A stretch of 64,000 nucleotides of DNA from contig CM077115.1 in the NCBI GenBank assembly GCA_039619475.1, positions 478,590,400 to 478,654,399 of the forward strand, written 5' to 3'. Of this stretch, positions 22,791 to 36,345 are shown piece by piece. Under the pieces are notes generated by a model that searched no databases, was not told the origin of the DNA, and was given only the letters and a program-made list of their open reading frames with translations. The stretch's first letter is position 1. Every line of letters begins with the position of its first letter. The position numbers were made by a program, and so were the translations under genes. This DNA is from Icerya purchasi. Its lineage: Eukaryota > Arthropoda > Insecta > Hemiptera > Monophlebidae.

Positions 22791-25700
22791 AAGTGGTCAC
22801 ACTGACATATATATATATATGTTGTAATTAAATTTTTATACCACATTACCCCTTCGCGTTTTCGATGCACATTATATCAGTTACTACAATTCACGTCATG
22901 TGGGTTCAGCATACGCAGAGGTTTGCCTGTAAACTTCGAATAAAATAAAAATGCTTATTTAATTTGATTTAAAGTCTCGTTTATTATTATTAAACTCAAT
23001 AAGTACTACCAAGAACCATAGAATATATATTTATGTAATAAAATTCTAACATCCTAGCCAGAGGAGATACATGATATCCGAAACTAGTCAACCGTTAAAT
23101 TTTTAGGAATATGTTTTTGTGTTTTTCATAGTATTTATTGAGTTTGATAGTAATATAAAATGTAGTAATTTTGTTAATATATATAACAAACAGGATGTTG
23201 AAGGATTTTTTATTAATATGATAGTAATATATTTATTATTTTCGTTGCTATTAGACTGTTGTGAAATTAAAAGGAACTGATATCGGAAAATGTCTGTAGG
23301 AGTATTATCAGAAGGAATTGGAAGACAGGTGCCGAAGAAAGAAAAACATCATGAACAGTAGCCTATTTTGTCGTTTCGTAAAAATAAGCCCGAAGAATCG
23401 TATAAACTCAATTCGTAGTTATAAAATGGTGGCACTAAAAGGACACACAGTACTTCCTTCCCCGATGTGTAGACGGTGTAGCTGTGCCAGAAGTAATATA
23501 GTAAAGCCGTTTGAAAAAGAGATAAAATGCAAATTGCTAGCTGAAGATGATTATGTCGTTTTATTTTTCCTGCTGCTGTAGTGAAAACTTTAAGGTGCTA
23601 AAATCAAGTAAAGAAAATTTTACTTTACCGCTCTACTACTTTTGTTACATAACCAGAGAGACACTTTGATTTAACATAAAGAAAAAGAAGGTCCAAGATG
23701 AAAATCGCTGAAGGTTCTCAACGATAATGTAGTTTGTGTATAATAGAAAAAGTGATGTACGCAGAAGAATGGGGCTCGTTATTGAAAGTTTTTAATTGGG
23801 GTATAAGTGAAACGACGCGATAAGCAGAAGGGGTCAGTTAAAATGTTTGGAGATAGTGACTGTCGTACGTGTAAGTATTCTATGAGACTAAATGGAAAAC
23901 GCTAGAGGCTTCTCCAATAAATGCCGCTAAAAGCGTCATTATTCACAGTTTGCACAATGATGAAGACTGGTTGTTTGCGAAAGTTTCAGAAAATTGTGTA
24001 ATTATAATAACGTACTCTGAAATGTTGAAAACGCGACACAATTAATATTTCACCATTTTCAAGAAAATTCGATACGCGTGGTATGGATAATGGACAATTT
24101 CCCGTGCACGAAAGATGTAGTATTCTAACAAAAGTTTGCAAAATAATAATCAACTTAATTTTTGCACTAAACCGATAGAATAAATCTCCGGGCATTCACA
24201 ATATTGCTTTACACCCTTAAATTTGATGGACTAATATTTGGTACATAACAAAAATATTTCGAAAAAGTTTTAAATATAATTTACGGAGTGCAAACTATTT
24301 CGAGCATGCGCAAGTTGCTAAGTCATATTTCATAAAAGAAGAATAATGGATAATATTGATCGAGTGTAATATATTCATCCTTTGGCAGTTTGGGAAAAAA
24401 ATAAAAACGACAGAATCGCCGAAATTATATATATAGACGTATGTATATGCGTATATGCTGTATGTATGTGTAGATAAATATATGCATATATACATATATA
24501 CACGTATTTATCGGTGGAAAAAAGTCTAAACCGTTCGAAAGATGCGATAATCATCTCCATCGGTGGGAAAGTTAAAGTCAAAAGTTGTTCAGAATTTAAA
24601 AATTGAACTTTCGGCCCGAAACTTTTCATAGACTTACATCTGTTACGGCTCCGAACGAGAGCGCGAGCAGGAGGAAAGAAAAAGGAAACAAAATTATGAT
24701 GGATTTATCTAAGAAAGATGAATTATTAAACTACAACAATATCGTATTGAACTTTTAAGCATAGTCCTTTCAGTTATCTGCTTTTCAAATGCAGCCAGCC
24801 AGCGAAAGTATGCGACAGGCAACGCTGCTGCAGGATAGCTGTAAAATTTTAAATTTATTCAAAGTTAACCTCGAACGTGAAAAAAAATATCTTCATCGCA
24901 AAAACGCTCGATCGAGTTATCGGTGCAAGGGGGTGAGGGGGCAAAACAAAAAAAGTACCTAACCTAATTCGAACGTCTTAAATATCCGAATTTCTTTTTA
25001 AATTTTAATTTTTAACTTTTTCTTTTAATATATATTTTTAAGTACTTCACCTCTTCTGCATAATAATGTTAAATATTAACGAAAGTATTCGACACTGGCG
25101 GAATTTAAAGTGCCTTCGTTCAACCGTTGGCGGAAAATATAAATTCATAAATTCCCCAAGCCCGCGGTATTGTCGGGGGAAAAAAAAGCGAAAAAGAAAA
25201 AAGGGAAAAATATTAAACAGTTTCAGTTGATCTAAATAAGTGTTGCGGAAGACGATAAATGAAGTGTACTGGGAAACTGAAAAGTTAACGAACAAACAAG
25301 GATAAAAAGTTCGCGGAAGATGATATTAGTGAGATGAAAATGCGCATTCGATTGAGGAGAAAAAGTTGCATTTGATTTCTTCATTGAAGGAAAAATCAAT
25401 TCCAGGAACTGCTGGAGCTAATTTCTGGAATCCAGCGGTAAATAATATGCAGCGGCGAAACTGTTTATATATAAAGCCGTTAAAAATAGTGTAAATATTA
25501 AATAGAGTCAAACAGATCCGCGATTTTAAAACGTAGAACGAAAACGACTTCTATTTGCAAAAGAATGCGGGGTGTCTGAACACCATTACGAGAATTTGAC
25601 ATTACTCATTTTTATCATCAAAAAAAAAAAAAAAAAACGTAAATAATAATCGTAAATAACGTTAAAATCAAATGCGAAAATATAATAAATCGCAGTAATT

Positions 25701-26748
25701 TGAATAGGCCCATTTTACGGACAATTATTCCGATTTATTATACTATTTCGGTATTTTAATAATTTGTGGTCATACGAATATTACCAAAATTAACTATAAT
25801 AATATTAGTGCAGGGATGAATGATGTTTTGACCGTGAGCATAGTCAGGGATCTAGGAAGGGGCTAAAATGGGATATAGCCCCGAGCCGCAGCCTCCAGGG
25901 GGTCCCGCACTTTGAAACAGAAAAAAATTAAATTTTCCACGAGCAATATTGAAGTTTTCTTTCCTAAAGTTCTCTCGATGCTGTAGGAATGCGAGATTTT
26001 AAATTTGCGATTTTTATCTTAAATTTAATTTTTAACTTTATTTATTAATGCCATGGCATGTACGTCACTCCGAAACATGTCGGCTATTTTTAATATTTTT
26101 AAAATATAATTTCTGTAATACACGTTTTTTATAATATTTTTAATATCTTAAAAAGAATTCAGTTAATTTTTATATCATATATATATATATTTATGAGTTC
26201 ATTAATAAAATTATATACTTTTCCTTTATAAAACTTTCTCTTTTTTTCCAAACTAAATGCTACATAAAATGAATATTTGCAGAAATTTTCCACAATAAAT
26301 CTAATTTTTTGTATTAAAAAAAAAAAAAGAAAGAAATGAGTCCTTTAACGTACGCATTGAATAATAAATAAACATTCGACAAATCGATTATCGATTAATA
26401 ACAATTTTCCGTTTAAATATATTGATGTCCACACAATCGTTGTAAATTTATTTATGCAAAAACGTTTTACGATTTGAAATATTTTCAATTTTAACAATAC
26501 TTTATTATTTATTTTTATCAAAAGTTACTACATTTTATTTAGAACTGTATGAAAATCATTTAAAATAAAAGCGAGTTTTAATCGATTGCCAGTTTTATAT
26601 ATATTTGTATTTCGAAAAATTTAATAAACCGTACTGTGTTTTATTTATTTTTTTCTGATCGCATAAACAATTACAGAATTTAGTTCTCAACTCTTCGATG
26701 TGACTTTTCTAGGTCATTTTCTGGTCGAATTTCATTGCCAAAACTTTT
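22791..26748. other. Unique non-coding sequence
   Basis: Short TA arrays at ~22,806-22,821 and 24,424-24,510 and an A-run at 25,620-25,638. No convincing gene or element. Frames such as 23,318-23,581 (plus) and 25,047-25,295 (minus) have no familiar motif. Confidence 0.4.
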
Positions 26749-26908
26749 GTTTTATTGGATGTTTTAATGGAACAAAATTTTTATTTTATCGGATGTTTTA
26801 ATAGAACAAAATGTTTATTTTATTGGATATTTTAATAGAACAAAATTTTTATTTTATTGGATGTTTTAATAGAACAAAATTTTTATTTTATTGGATGTTT
26901 TAATAGAA
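26749..26908. repeat. 34-bp tandem repeat
   Basis: About 4.6 nearly identical units containing GGATGTTTTAATAGAACAAA and TTTTTATTTTA. Only a few substitutions between units (for example ATCGG for ATTGG), so the array is young. It abuts the LINE relic at 26,909. Confidence 0.9.
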
Positions 26909-27440
26909 GTATTGCCGAGTTTTAGATCGATGGTGGAAAGAGGCTGGATTTTTGCTGGAGAAAATTATGCATTCGGTTTTTTCGTTTGAAAGGGAAAGTC
27001 CTCTATTTGCGGCCCGTTTCAAAATTTTGTCGATGTTTTTTTGTAGTAGCTGCTCGGCACTGCGTATTAGTCCTGATGTATTGTTTAATATGAAGATCAT
27101 CTTTCGAATACACCATATTTTACTGGAGCTTTGATTAAATGTTGCAAATCTGATATACCAACAATGAATAGGGTGGGGTTTATATTTGATCCCCGCGGTG
27201 TTTCATTTTCTCGAGTAGTTGACGGCGATAAAATGTCTCGGATCCGGACTTGAAAAGATCTATCTGTGATGAATTGTTCGACAAATTTGTATAAATGTCC
27301 TTTTATTCCCCCCTCCCCCCATTCTGCAAGTTTTTTGTTGAATTATAGGCGCCAAATACGGTCGAAGGATTTTTCTCGATCAAAACTGATTAGTATTGTT
27401 TGTTGATCATTACAATTCAACATATCCTATTGGAATGCAG
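26909..27440 (-). pseudogene. LINE reverse transcriptase fragment
   Basis: Minus-strand RT piece in several frames: ILISFDREKSFDRIWRL-like at ~27,390; GHLYKFVEQFITDRSFQVRI near 27,280; PRGSNINPTLFIVGISDLQ (the 'PQGS-LSPTLF' box) near 27,180; then SAEQLLQKNIDKILKRAANR, GLSLSNEKTECIIF near 26,960. The YADD position is mutated (GVFER where FADD is expected). Both ends are missing. It resembles the I/R1 group. Confidence 0.8.
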
Positions 27441-30435
27441 AAATTACTCAAAACAAAGATACAAACACTTCGGCTCGGAACCGGCGTTAACAGGTATACT
27501 TGGAGTAAATATGCTAACTCTATTTTCCATTTCTTACAAGACTGTCGTATAATTAATCTAGTGTAGTTATTGTTTTAGTTTACTTACTACTCAATGTAAA
27601 TTTTTGTTTGTGTATTACTTAAATTGATGTAAATCTATTTTCGCGTCGCAAATAACCCCTTTCGATTTCACGACATAAAATAAATATTTTTTGAAAAAAA
27701 AAAGGAACAGAACATGATATAAATATTTTTTGGTAGAAAAAGATAATGTTATTAATAAAAAATTACAAATATTAACAAACATATGATCTATAAAATTTCT
27801 TATTTGCCATTCAGTTTATGTTTGGTTTTTGTTAGGGTAAGAAGAAAGTTGATTTTCTAAAGAGAGCATCATTTTAATTTTATTAATCATTCATGCGCAC
27901 GCACTTTTTTGCTTGTTTGTTTGCACATATATGACAATGCATATTTTCACCATTTTTTCTTCGAAGGGGGGCCCCTCATTCACGATTGGTCCTGGGTCCG
28001 GTAAATCTTTAATCCGCTCCTGAGCGCAGTTTTACGAATTCGAAAGATGAAGCGAATCTAGTCTGGTAATATCATCAAATTTTCGTTTTCAATAAATGTA
28101 AGCCTTTTTTAAATCGAATATTTTTTATTTTATAAACATATGGCGTACACTAATTACTACGTCGTTTTTACGCTGCGGGTAATAAGAAAATCCTATGACG
28201 CGTTGTTTTTCGTTATTCAGAAATCCGGTTAGTTTTTACGGTAGAAAAGTTTACGAAGGTCGGTGAAAGCTATTAACAAAATTCGCGAGTTATGAACAAT
28301 GAATGCCATCTGGTGCATATTTAGAGTATCGTCTGCATGGCTAAGTGTACATGCATACATACATATTTATAAATGGGACGAAATATTCAAAAATTTAGTT
28401 TCTCGTTTTTGGTTGTTTTTTTGTTTTTTTTATTTTTAATTTTAATTTTAACTTCGCTGCATAATTGAAGACCAGCAATGGTCAAGTTGAAAAAGACATC
28501 AGGTACACAGTCTGTTCGATATTTTTTACTCAATTTCAAGATGCTGAACTTAAACGAAAGTCGAGCGACCCGCACACAATTTATGCCGATCTTTAATAAA
28601 ACATAGAACAACAGCAACCGGATAAATTATAAAAAGGGAATATTACTGTATACGTATAAGTGTATAATTTTATACCAAAATGTTATATTATTTATACGGA
28701 TATGTTACCAGGAGATTTCAGAACAAACTTAAAGTTTTTTAAAGAGTCATAGCTATTAAGTTTGCCTTCGGTGCTAAATTCGGTACATTTAGAGTATATT
28801 TATTTAAGATTAAAATTACAGGTACCGAAAACCTTTTTAAATAATAATATTGGGCACACGTGTTAAACGAATTTTATCCGTAGTAATAAGATATTCAATA
28901 ATTTATACGCTACAGAGTTGGCTTGAGAGAGTTTAATGAATTTTTCGCGGGGGAAGTAATTATATACATGTAGATGGTAAGAAAAATTCAATGAAATAAT
29001 AATATGAGATAATTAAGGTTAAAACTAGTATTAGGTGTTATGAAAATCTTAATTTGATTGTGTAATGGGAGTACAGGAAACCAAAAACTTAATCGGATGG
29101 TGCCTGTAATGAATAGTAAAGTAAACATTTTTATGAATTAAATAAATAAACAATCCTACACAAAGCAATTACGAATAGGGTGGAAAAAAACACGAGAACT
29201 GTCTGGACTGTTCAAAAAATTTTCCGCTTATTTTTCTTGTTTTACCATTTATGCCATACTTGTCAGCTCTGCAGCCTCAAACCGTATTAAGTAACAAGTT
29301 TATTGTATGCCTTTATCAGTGGACGTATACTACAAAAAGTTAAACATTATGGTACAGATGATGATAAATTTCAGATACGAATTATCAGCCGTCCCGATTG
29401 TTTGTGTGGACACTCGTACAAGGCTGTGACAGTTCACTTTTTCGTCGGACGACGGTGATGATCAAGTTTTCTTTAGTGGTTTTTTTTTATTTTAATTAAT
29501 GAACGAATGTATCGAATGCTACAAGTTTCCATGATAGTTCTCCAGTATCTAGTTACGAGTCCGCAAACGTTGTCAAGTTGAGAATGTGCAGAAATGGAAT
29601 TCCAGACCTAAGTTCGATTCACCATCGAGAATAAGAGTTCACAGAAAACTTCGGGTTGAATAGCAGGGAGAGAAACGAGAAGCATACATATTTTCGAATG
29701 CGATACGTAACTTAAGATTTTAATTTATTCCAATTATCCTCACTTCACGAGGCAATTTAACATTAATTTTTCTTTTTGAGGTTCATGCTGTCTTCTTCAG
29801 TGCATTCTCAAAAAGGATCATTAGCCGATTATAGTAGCTGTTCTATCAGCAATGAACTCTTCGATTTAAATCTAATTATTATCGGATGAAAAAAGCAAAG
29901 ATTAAATTGATTCAAAGTGCCGAGAAGAGTCTACGGCAGATCGATTCTTTAGCACTGTTTTTTTAGTCACTGTTCTTTTAGTCACAGTATTTAATGCATT
30001 TTCAACGGTCGCTTTTATCTTTTTTCCGCTGTACTTGTTCGAATTTTCCAAAAGACTTTTTGTTTCGCAATGAATTTTCCAAACGAAAATTTCGCAGGTT
30101 ATTCTCGCAAGTGTTAAAATCTCCGTATCTGTATCACAGATAATATAATAAGTACTTGAAAAGAATTCTGCAGCTGATCTAATTTTATAGCTTTCCAGCT
30201 CTTATGCTGCAGCCTAGTTTTTTCCCGCCCCAGGGAATACTACGAAGCAAAAATAGCTTTCAGACGAATTTAATTTCCTTTCTGTTTTTAATTTTCCAAA
30301 TTCCCAATAGGAGCTCTTAGTTTAATACGTTCCTTTCAGCAACGTTTTCTCTATCGTCGATCAACTTTCAAAAGAAATTTCCACAATTCTTTTTTCTTCC
30401 GTTTTTTCTCGATCTTTATCGTTTGCCTATGTTGG

Positions 30436-30470
<35 letters not shown>

Positions 30471-31020
30471 CACATATATATATATATATTTATATATATA
30501 AATAAGTACGTGGGAGCGTGCATTTACTATAATTAAAAAAAAAAAATTCCTGACTCACATACTTTAGCTATGTATAAAAAATAATTTTTTCTTTTTATCG
30601 TGTTTTTTTGTAATTCCTTAATCGTGAAATTCACATCATTACCTTATATAAGTAATGGTTTTTATCGATTTTTGAAACTGAAATGAACCTGTATAAAGAA
30701 ACTTTATAGGAAAAATGTAGATTAGCGGGTGAAAAAATAGTGTTCTAAATAACAATATTTTTCATCAATCGGTTAAAAGCAAAAAAAAAAAAAGTAACAA
30801 AAAACAATCATATGCATAGCCGAAATTGAAAGGAAGCAACGCGAAAATAATCGAAGCAGACAGAGGACGTATTGAAGTGTTTGATTAAGAGATCAACGTG
30901 CCAATTCAGATGAGTATTAAGATCTGAGAACGTTAAGTTATCGGTGACCTGTTATTATTCAAATATAATAATATTCAAACGATGTCATCTATATAACAAA
31001 TCACATTAAAAAATGAATTA
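27441..31020. other. Unique non-coding sequence
   Basis: No recognised gene. An ACATATACAT/TA array lies at 30,437-30,510. A frame at 28,387-28,617 (minus) has no familiar motif. Scattered A/T runs. Confidence 0.4.
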
Positions 31021-31021
31021 G

Positions 31022-31046
31022 ATATATATATATATATATATATGTA
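31022..31046. repeat. (TA)n array at SINE B head
   Basis: TA array directly upstream of the tRNA-like head of SINE B. Confidence 0.9.
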
Positions 31047-31047
31047 T

Positions 31048-31335
31048 AGCGGCGCGGTAGCCTAGTGGTTAAGGTGGTTGTGTACCAAATCAGAGGTGTC
31101 ATAGGTTATCGAGACTTGTCTTGTTCCGGATCCAAGTCGTTCCCAGGTTTACCCAGCCTGAAGTAATTAGGTACCAGAGAAATCTGGGAAAGTAAAGGTG
31201 GCCGAGAGAAAGGAACTGACTCCCGTTACTCTCATTAGTGTTGTTGGCATTAGTACATTGTGAACCTTAACTTCACAATCCATGATACCTTATCAAGGAT
31301 ATATTGGACTTGCTTTATTTTACTTTATGTATATA
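31048..31335 (+). mobile_element. SINE B, tRNA-derived head
   Basis: The head has a good A box (GTAGCCTAGTGG, ~31,057-31,068) and a degraded B box (GGTTATCGAGAC, one extra base). The body contains GGTGGCCGAGAGAAAGGAAC and CACAATCCATGATACCTTAT, found inverted at 4,282-4,407. The 3' end (TTGCTTTATTTTAC) lacks a clean poly(A). The damaged B box suggests this copy is not transcribed. Confidence 0.8.
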
Positions 31336-32602
31336 TTGAAAAATATAAATTTACGTACGAAATTACAGTTTAGCAAATAAGTATGTATTTTCTCTTTTTT
31401 TTATTGTTAAAGGTGTAATTAATAAATAATATAATAAATTGATTTCGAAAAGTAATGAACAAATGTAAAATAATATATTCTTCTAACCAGTGTTCGTTTC
31501 TTTCTCTATTTTCAGAATTTTTCTCCCTGAAAATCGTGTAATAATTTTTAATAATGTAATTTTCAAAATTCGTTTTTTATTATTTTCTTCATTTTGGCTA
31601 ATTAAACAAGCTTGCCTTGCTTTTTTTCCCCCTTTATTTGGTCATTTTGTTTTTATACGATTTTTCTGAACAGTAATAAATGTTTTAAAACCGCGTTTAA
31701 CGTGTAAACACCAGCGATTTTTATTATTCGGCGGTGCATACAAAATTATTCAGGAATTTTTTCCTTTTTTTTTTAAAAATTGTTTCGAGTTTTTTTCTTT
31801 TTCTTTTTTACATGTGTCAAAATTTTCCCCGAAATTAAATTCATTACGAAAAACGATCGGCTGTAAAGATGTTTATTCAAAAATAAGCCGTTCTAGATTA
31901 TTTAAAATGTTTTTTATTGTACAATTTTTTACAAAGTAATTTTCAATGGAATAGAGTTATATGAGATGATTAATGTGTACGTGTACATGTCAATTTAAAG
32001 TAATAAGGGTTTCTCCATTAGATCGTGATAAAAACCGAATGACATAAACAAAAAAAAAAAAAATTCTACAACATCAAAAATTATTTTATTTTTTTTGTAG
32101 TACCAGCTTATAGATTACCCGCACTATGCGTGTTTCGAAAAAAATAGAAAAAAAAAAAATAAAAAAAAGCTAGCTTATTAAAGGAGCAGTTTATATAAAT
32201 TTTTAAAATTAAATGATTTTCACTAAAACTTCGACTAAACTTTTCGTTGAACTTCTGTCAAAATTCGAAATAGTTCCGTGAAACGGTAATTAAATCCTTC
32301 CTGCAAGGACTAACTTTTCCTTCTGAAGTAACATTAGTAGCGACTTAATAGTGAAATAACTTTCGGATTTTTTTTTATTAAAAACATCATTTTTATTTGC
32401 TTTTAATGAAGAAATCGTTTTCAGTTTCTCGCCGCAGTTAATTTTCAGAAATAAATTTTACATATACACGTATATTAATGTCGATGACATCGAAGGTTAA
32501 TATAAAAAAAAACCTTACAAAAAAACGTTATGAAAAATCGCTGCGAAATATTTAACTGAAGTCACACAGTATAAATTTTTACGCGAACTGGTATTTATTA
32601 CT
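31336..32602. other. Unique non-coding sequence
   Basis: A/T homopolymer-rich; no gene or element recognised. Confidence 0.4.
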
Positions 32603-32720
32603 TTTTTACCGACTTCCAAAAAATGAAGGAGGTTATATGTTCTTCTATTTTTTTAAACTTCATATGGACCGATTTTACTGATTCTTTGTCCCTTAGAAAG
32701 TATACTATTCAGTGTGATGG
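32603..32720 (+). repeat. Old dispersed repeat, copy 2
   Basis: Begins ACCGACTTCCAAAAAATGAA and continues GGAGGTTATATGTTC, then GGACCGATTTTACTGATTC and AGAAAGTATAC. Corresponds to 2,940-3,063. Boundaries and class are uncertain; no open frame. Confidence 0.45.
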
Positions 32721-33685
32721 TACTACGACATGAGTAGTACTGATAAAAATTAATGAACATAAACTGAGTAGTAGGCATATTAATTGTGTTACTGATATAT
32801 GTGTAAAATAGAACCCACCTAAAAAATGGCAAAAATAAAAAAAAAAAAGATTAGGGTAGAATTAACTTTTGAAATATATGATAAATAATTTAATTTACCA
32901 ACACAGAAATTGGAAAACCGAACTATTAATTTCTTTATTGGTAGCGCGAATGAAACAATAATTCAGTTTTCGGCTATGTAGATCGTTTTGGGAATCTAAA
33001 TTTGTTCTGTATTTCATTCACTTTAAACATCGGAATCAAGACAGATTTTTAAAATTCGAAAGGCTTTAAAAAAAAACACGAAAATCTATCGAATAACTGT
33101 TTCACTGACGATTGTTTTACACATCACGGAACGATGCCGATAACTTCATTCCCCTACTTGGCCGATATTGCTGAAATTTGTTAATGGTGTTTTTTTACAG
33201 AATGACAACTCCCGGCAGGATAATTGTAATTTCCAGCTGTACGCGTCATAATTACTTTACTAGTAGCACACAACTCACACTGGCCGTAAATTAAATTTAA
33301 ATAAGAAAAAAAATCAAAATCCTGTAATGCTACAACAACGATTTTGCTTTTTCCGTTGACAACTTTTTGATGTCGACAAGAGATAACCTAATTATCAGGG
33401 CCATCTTATATTCACTATCAGCCATAAAATGTGATACACTTAACTATAAACTACACCCGCTGGAACATATACGAAATACGAAATAAATGCCTTAAGCGGC
33501 GGGCTCAGCGCTGATTAGAAATGCTAAATCAGAACCCACAACACACTGCTGATAGGAAAACGGAGGAAGGTACACTTGCCGAAGGTGTTCCTACCAATAA
33601 ATACCGTGAAGCGTTTTTCTGTGTACACAACTGGCAGAATATCAGCAACTCGCTCGTGACGATGTGCCCCAGTCGGATTGATGTA
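32721..33685. other. Unique non-coding sequence
   Basis: No recognised coding or repeat feature. The last ~200 bp (33,490-33,685) are less A+T-rich and may be a 5' extension of the RTE-headed element that follows. Confidence 0.35.
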
Positions 33686-33689
33686 TCAA

Positions 33690-34232
33690 TCTAGAGCGAG
33701 TAGGCGAGTATCCGGCGCCTTAAAACCGGGTCCGTTCGGCTAAAGGAGTAAACCCTGACAGAAAATCCAGTGGAAGGCAACGGGAAACCACCACTGTACA
33801 TTCTTCTCGGTAATGATGGCACGTCAAAGAAATCATAGGAATGCTGTACCCATGGGATACACCGCTAGTGTATCAGGCAATGGGCGGTCACCGGTAGCAA
33901 TACAGGTTGACTCGAGTTCCCCCGCACCCTCGCTGGTGCGGAACTCTGCAGGTGGGAACAAACGTGTAACAAAACTGAGAGATACCCTTCAACAATGCGA
34001 TACCAAAGGAAGTTTTACTACAATGGGAAATCGAAAGATACATCAGAAAAATAAAAAGAAACTAGAAGATATCACGAGGAAGGAGACGGATGGATTACAT
34101 ACATGGAATAGCTGGAATAAATTCACTCTTAGAAGGAATACAAATGGCCAGGCAGAGACAACTGTAGTAAAACGAGGGACCGCACCAACCTCCTGAATAG
34201 GAGATGGAAATGATGACGATGAAGATAATTAA
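33690..34232 (+). mobile_element. RTE-headed short element, copy 1
   Basis: The head TCTAGAGCGAGTAGGCGAGT..CCGGCGCC is shared with 36,346-36,456. A conserved hairpin follows (33,768-33,796). The body has a 127-codon open frame (33,813-34,196) that matches nothing I recognise. The end, GGAAATGATGACGATGAAGA, resembles an RTE triplet tail. Probably a non-autonomous derivative of an RTE-type LINE. Confidence 0.6.
33768..33796 (+). other. Conserved hairpin in RTE-headed copy 1
   Basis: Stem CAGTGG / CCACTG around the 17-nt loop AAGGCAACGGGAAACCA. Homologous to hairpins at 10,789-10,817 and 36,426-36,456. Confidence 0.7.
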
Positions 34233-36345
34233 TAGAGGAATGAATTTGAAATTTTGTCGGATTCCGAATTAATTTTTCATCCCTTCTAGTCTGATTTATT
34301 TCGGAAAATTACAAGAGACAATCGACAAAACTGGACAAACATGTAAAACAACTCAAAAAACCTAGGTATAGGTATTATAATACAGACCAACCAACTACCT
34401 CGTCAAGACCACGGTGTATTATCATGTGCCGCTAACTACCTCTGAAAGGTTCATTAGGAAATTTGTTTTACTTTAATCCATCGTCTTCGTATGGGACATA
34501 CACGAAAGTTTCTCCAAAGTCAAACGTCAAATTTGATTTGCAGCGTTCACACGAGATAATTAGTTACTAGGAGGGCATTTGTTAGTTTCTTGCAAATTAT
34601 TTGACGGACGCAGAGATAATATTAATTTTCTTGTCGGTTTTTCCTCCTTATAACATGCAGTATTTGCTTTGTTGTGGGGACCAGGCTTTGGTCGCCTTAT
34701 AATCAATTGCAGCATTCTGTGTTGTTTTTTTTTATTATTTTTTATTTTTTTTATTTTATTTTATTTTATTTTATTTATTTATTTTCCTCCGCTGTACCTT
34801 GCGGTTTTTCAGCCAGAGTTTCTGATTGTTACTGTTATTATTTGTTGTTGATGTGTTTTGTTTTGTTATTCATTACATGGTTGACAAAGTTAATCAAATT
34901 AAAAAAAAGGGTTTAGATGACTGTTGTTTAGAGTTATTGTATTTTCTGTTTCTTCTATTTATTCATTTCTTTTCTATTTTATTTTATTTTATTTTTTTGT
35001 TTTTTTTCTCTCTTTGTATTTTATTTATATATATATATATATGAAATAAGAAGGGGTTAATTTCTGTTTAGAGTAAATTTCTGTTTTTAAAGTGGCCAAA
35101 TGGTTTAGGTGCCGGGCCAGAAAAAAAACAAAAAAAACGGTACTAGAATCCATCTTGAAATACATTTTGCGCGTAAATTTAGATCAAAGATGGCGCTTTA
35201 TGTACGAATGAGGTGAATTGCAAAATAAAAAATATTCTGCACGATCGGGGTGAAAATGAATACGATCAAATGACGTATCGCGGGTAATTCCGCAAGCATA
35301 GCACAATTTTTGGTACATTAAAGGTAGTCACGTTCGGTTTCCAAATGGTTTTGCGTTTTACTAACAAGTATTCCGTGTTCTGTTAATTATCGCATTTTAT
35401 AAAATCATTCACTTTTTGAAAATAACAGACGACAATAACTAATTCTCCGATAAAATTAGTCTATCAGTCTTAATAAAATTCATCGAAATTATTTTCAGCA
35501 GTGCTCAAAAATTTAAAGCGCGCGTTATTCCTACCGCTTTTAACAAATAAAATTCCGCTCTTTACCGGGTGATAATTTTAATTATTTTATAGAAAGTGTT
35601 TTTTATGTGAATTTTATTTGTTATAATTTTTAGAAAATCGTAAACTATTGCGAGCTTACTCTCTGTGTTAATGCGTTCTCTTCGGACTGAATTAGACTTC
35701 AGTCAACCGGTCGACGATTTTTTGTTATAATGATTAGTAACTCGAGGGGATTGGCACAGTTGTGATTTATTATAAAATATACGCGCCTGCTAATTCCGGA
35801 TGAGAATCGGTTTTGGTTAATATCAGTTTGCGTTACCTCGTAGATGATATCGAAGGTGAGATCAAGCCTTTTACTATTTACGTACATTTATAATTCGATT
35901 ATTTCGCTGTCTCATAGCAGCCAATATTTCAGACTTTTCGTTCACTTACTTATTCAATTAACATCGCGTCCCACTTTATTACGGAATCCGATCTATATGC
36001 TCAAGCATAGCCATCTAACTTTCTCAAAATGATTTCCTCTGAACTTTTAGCCTCTTAAATTGAACATTCTCTTTTACGACAGCTTCTCATAAACAAATAT
36101 GTGCTGGCCAAATGCCCCCGTAAAGTTTCTCCTCTAAAAATATCCGATCTCACATCACAATTAATCAAATAATTCCTTTAAATGGTGATATTGATAAGGC
36201 ATCATCGCTGCTTTAAATTTTCCTCAATAAGCAGATTCTCCACTTCTGAATTAGAATTCTCATACTATAATAAAAACAAATTTCACTAGTAAACTTAAAA
36301 CTTATTTTCGAACCTGTTAATATCCTTTATTCGCAGTTTAAAATA
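34233..36345. other. Non-coding, with (TTTTA)n tract
   Basis: A TTTTA/TTTAT-rich tract at 34,726-34,786 and another at 34,970-35,042 ending in TA. A possible tRNA-like A box (GTGGCCAAATGGTTTAGGTG) at ~35,091 has no B box. No gene recognised; the Phe-rich frames are repeat artefacts. Confidence 0.4.

Noticed and set aside
35085..35120. tRNA-like A box GTGGCCAAATGGTTTAGGTG
   Set aside because: No B box follows; the next sequence is an A-run. Not enough for a tRNA or SINE.
36190..36206. GATAAGGCATCAT resembling SINE B
   Set aside because: Only 13 bases match and the flanks do not.
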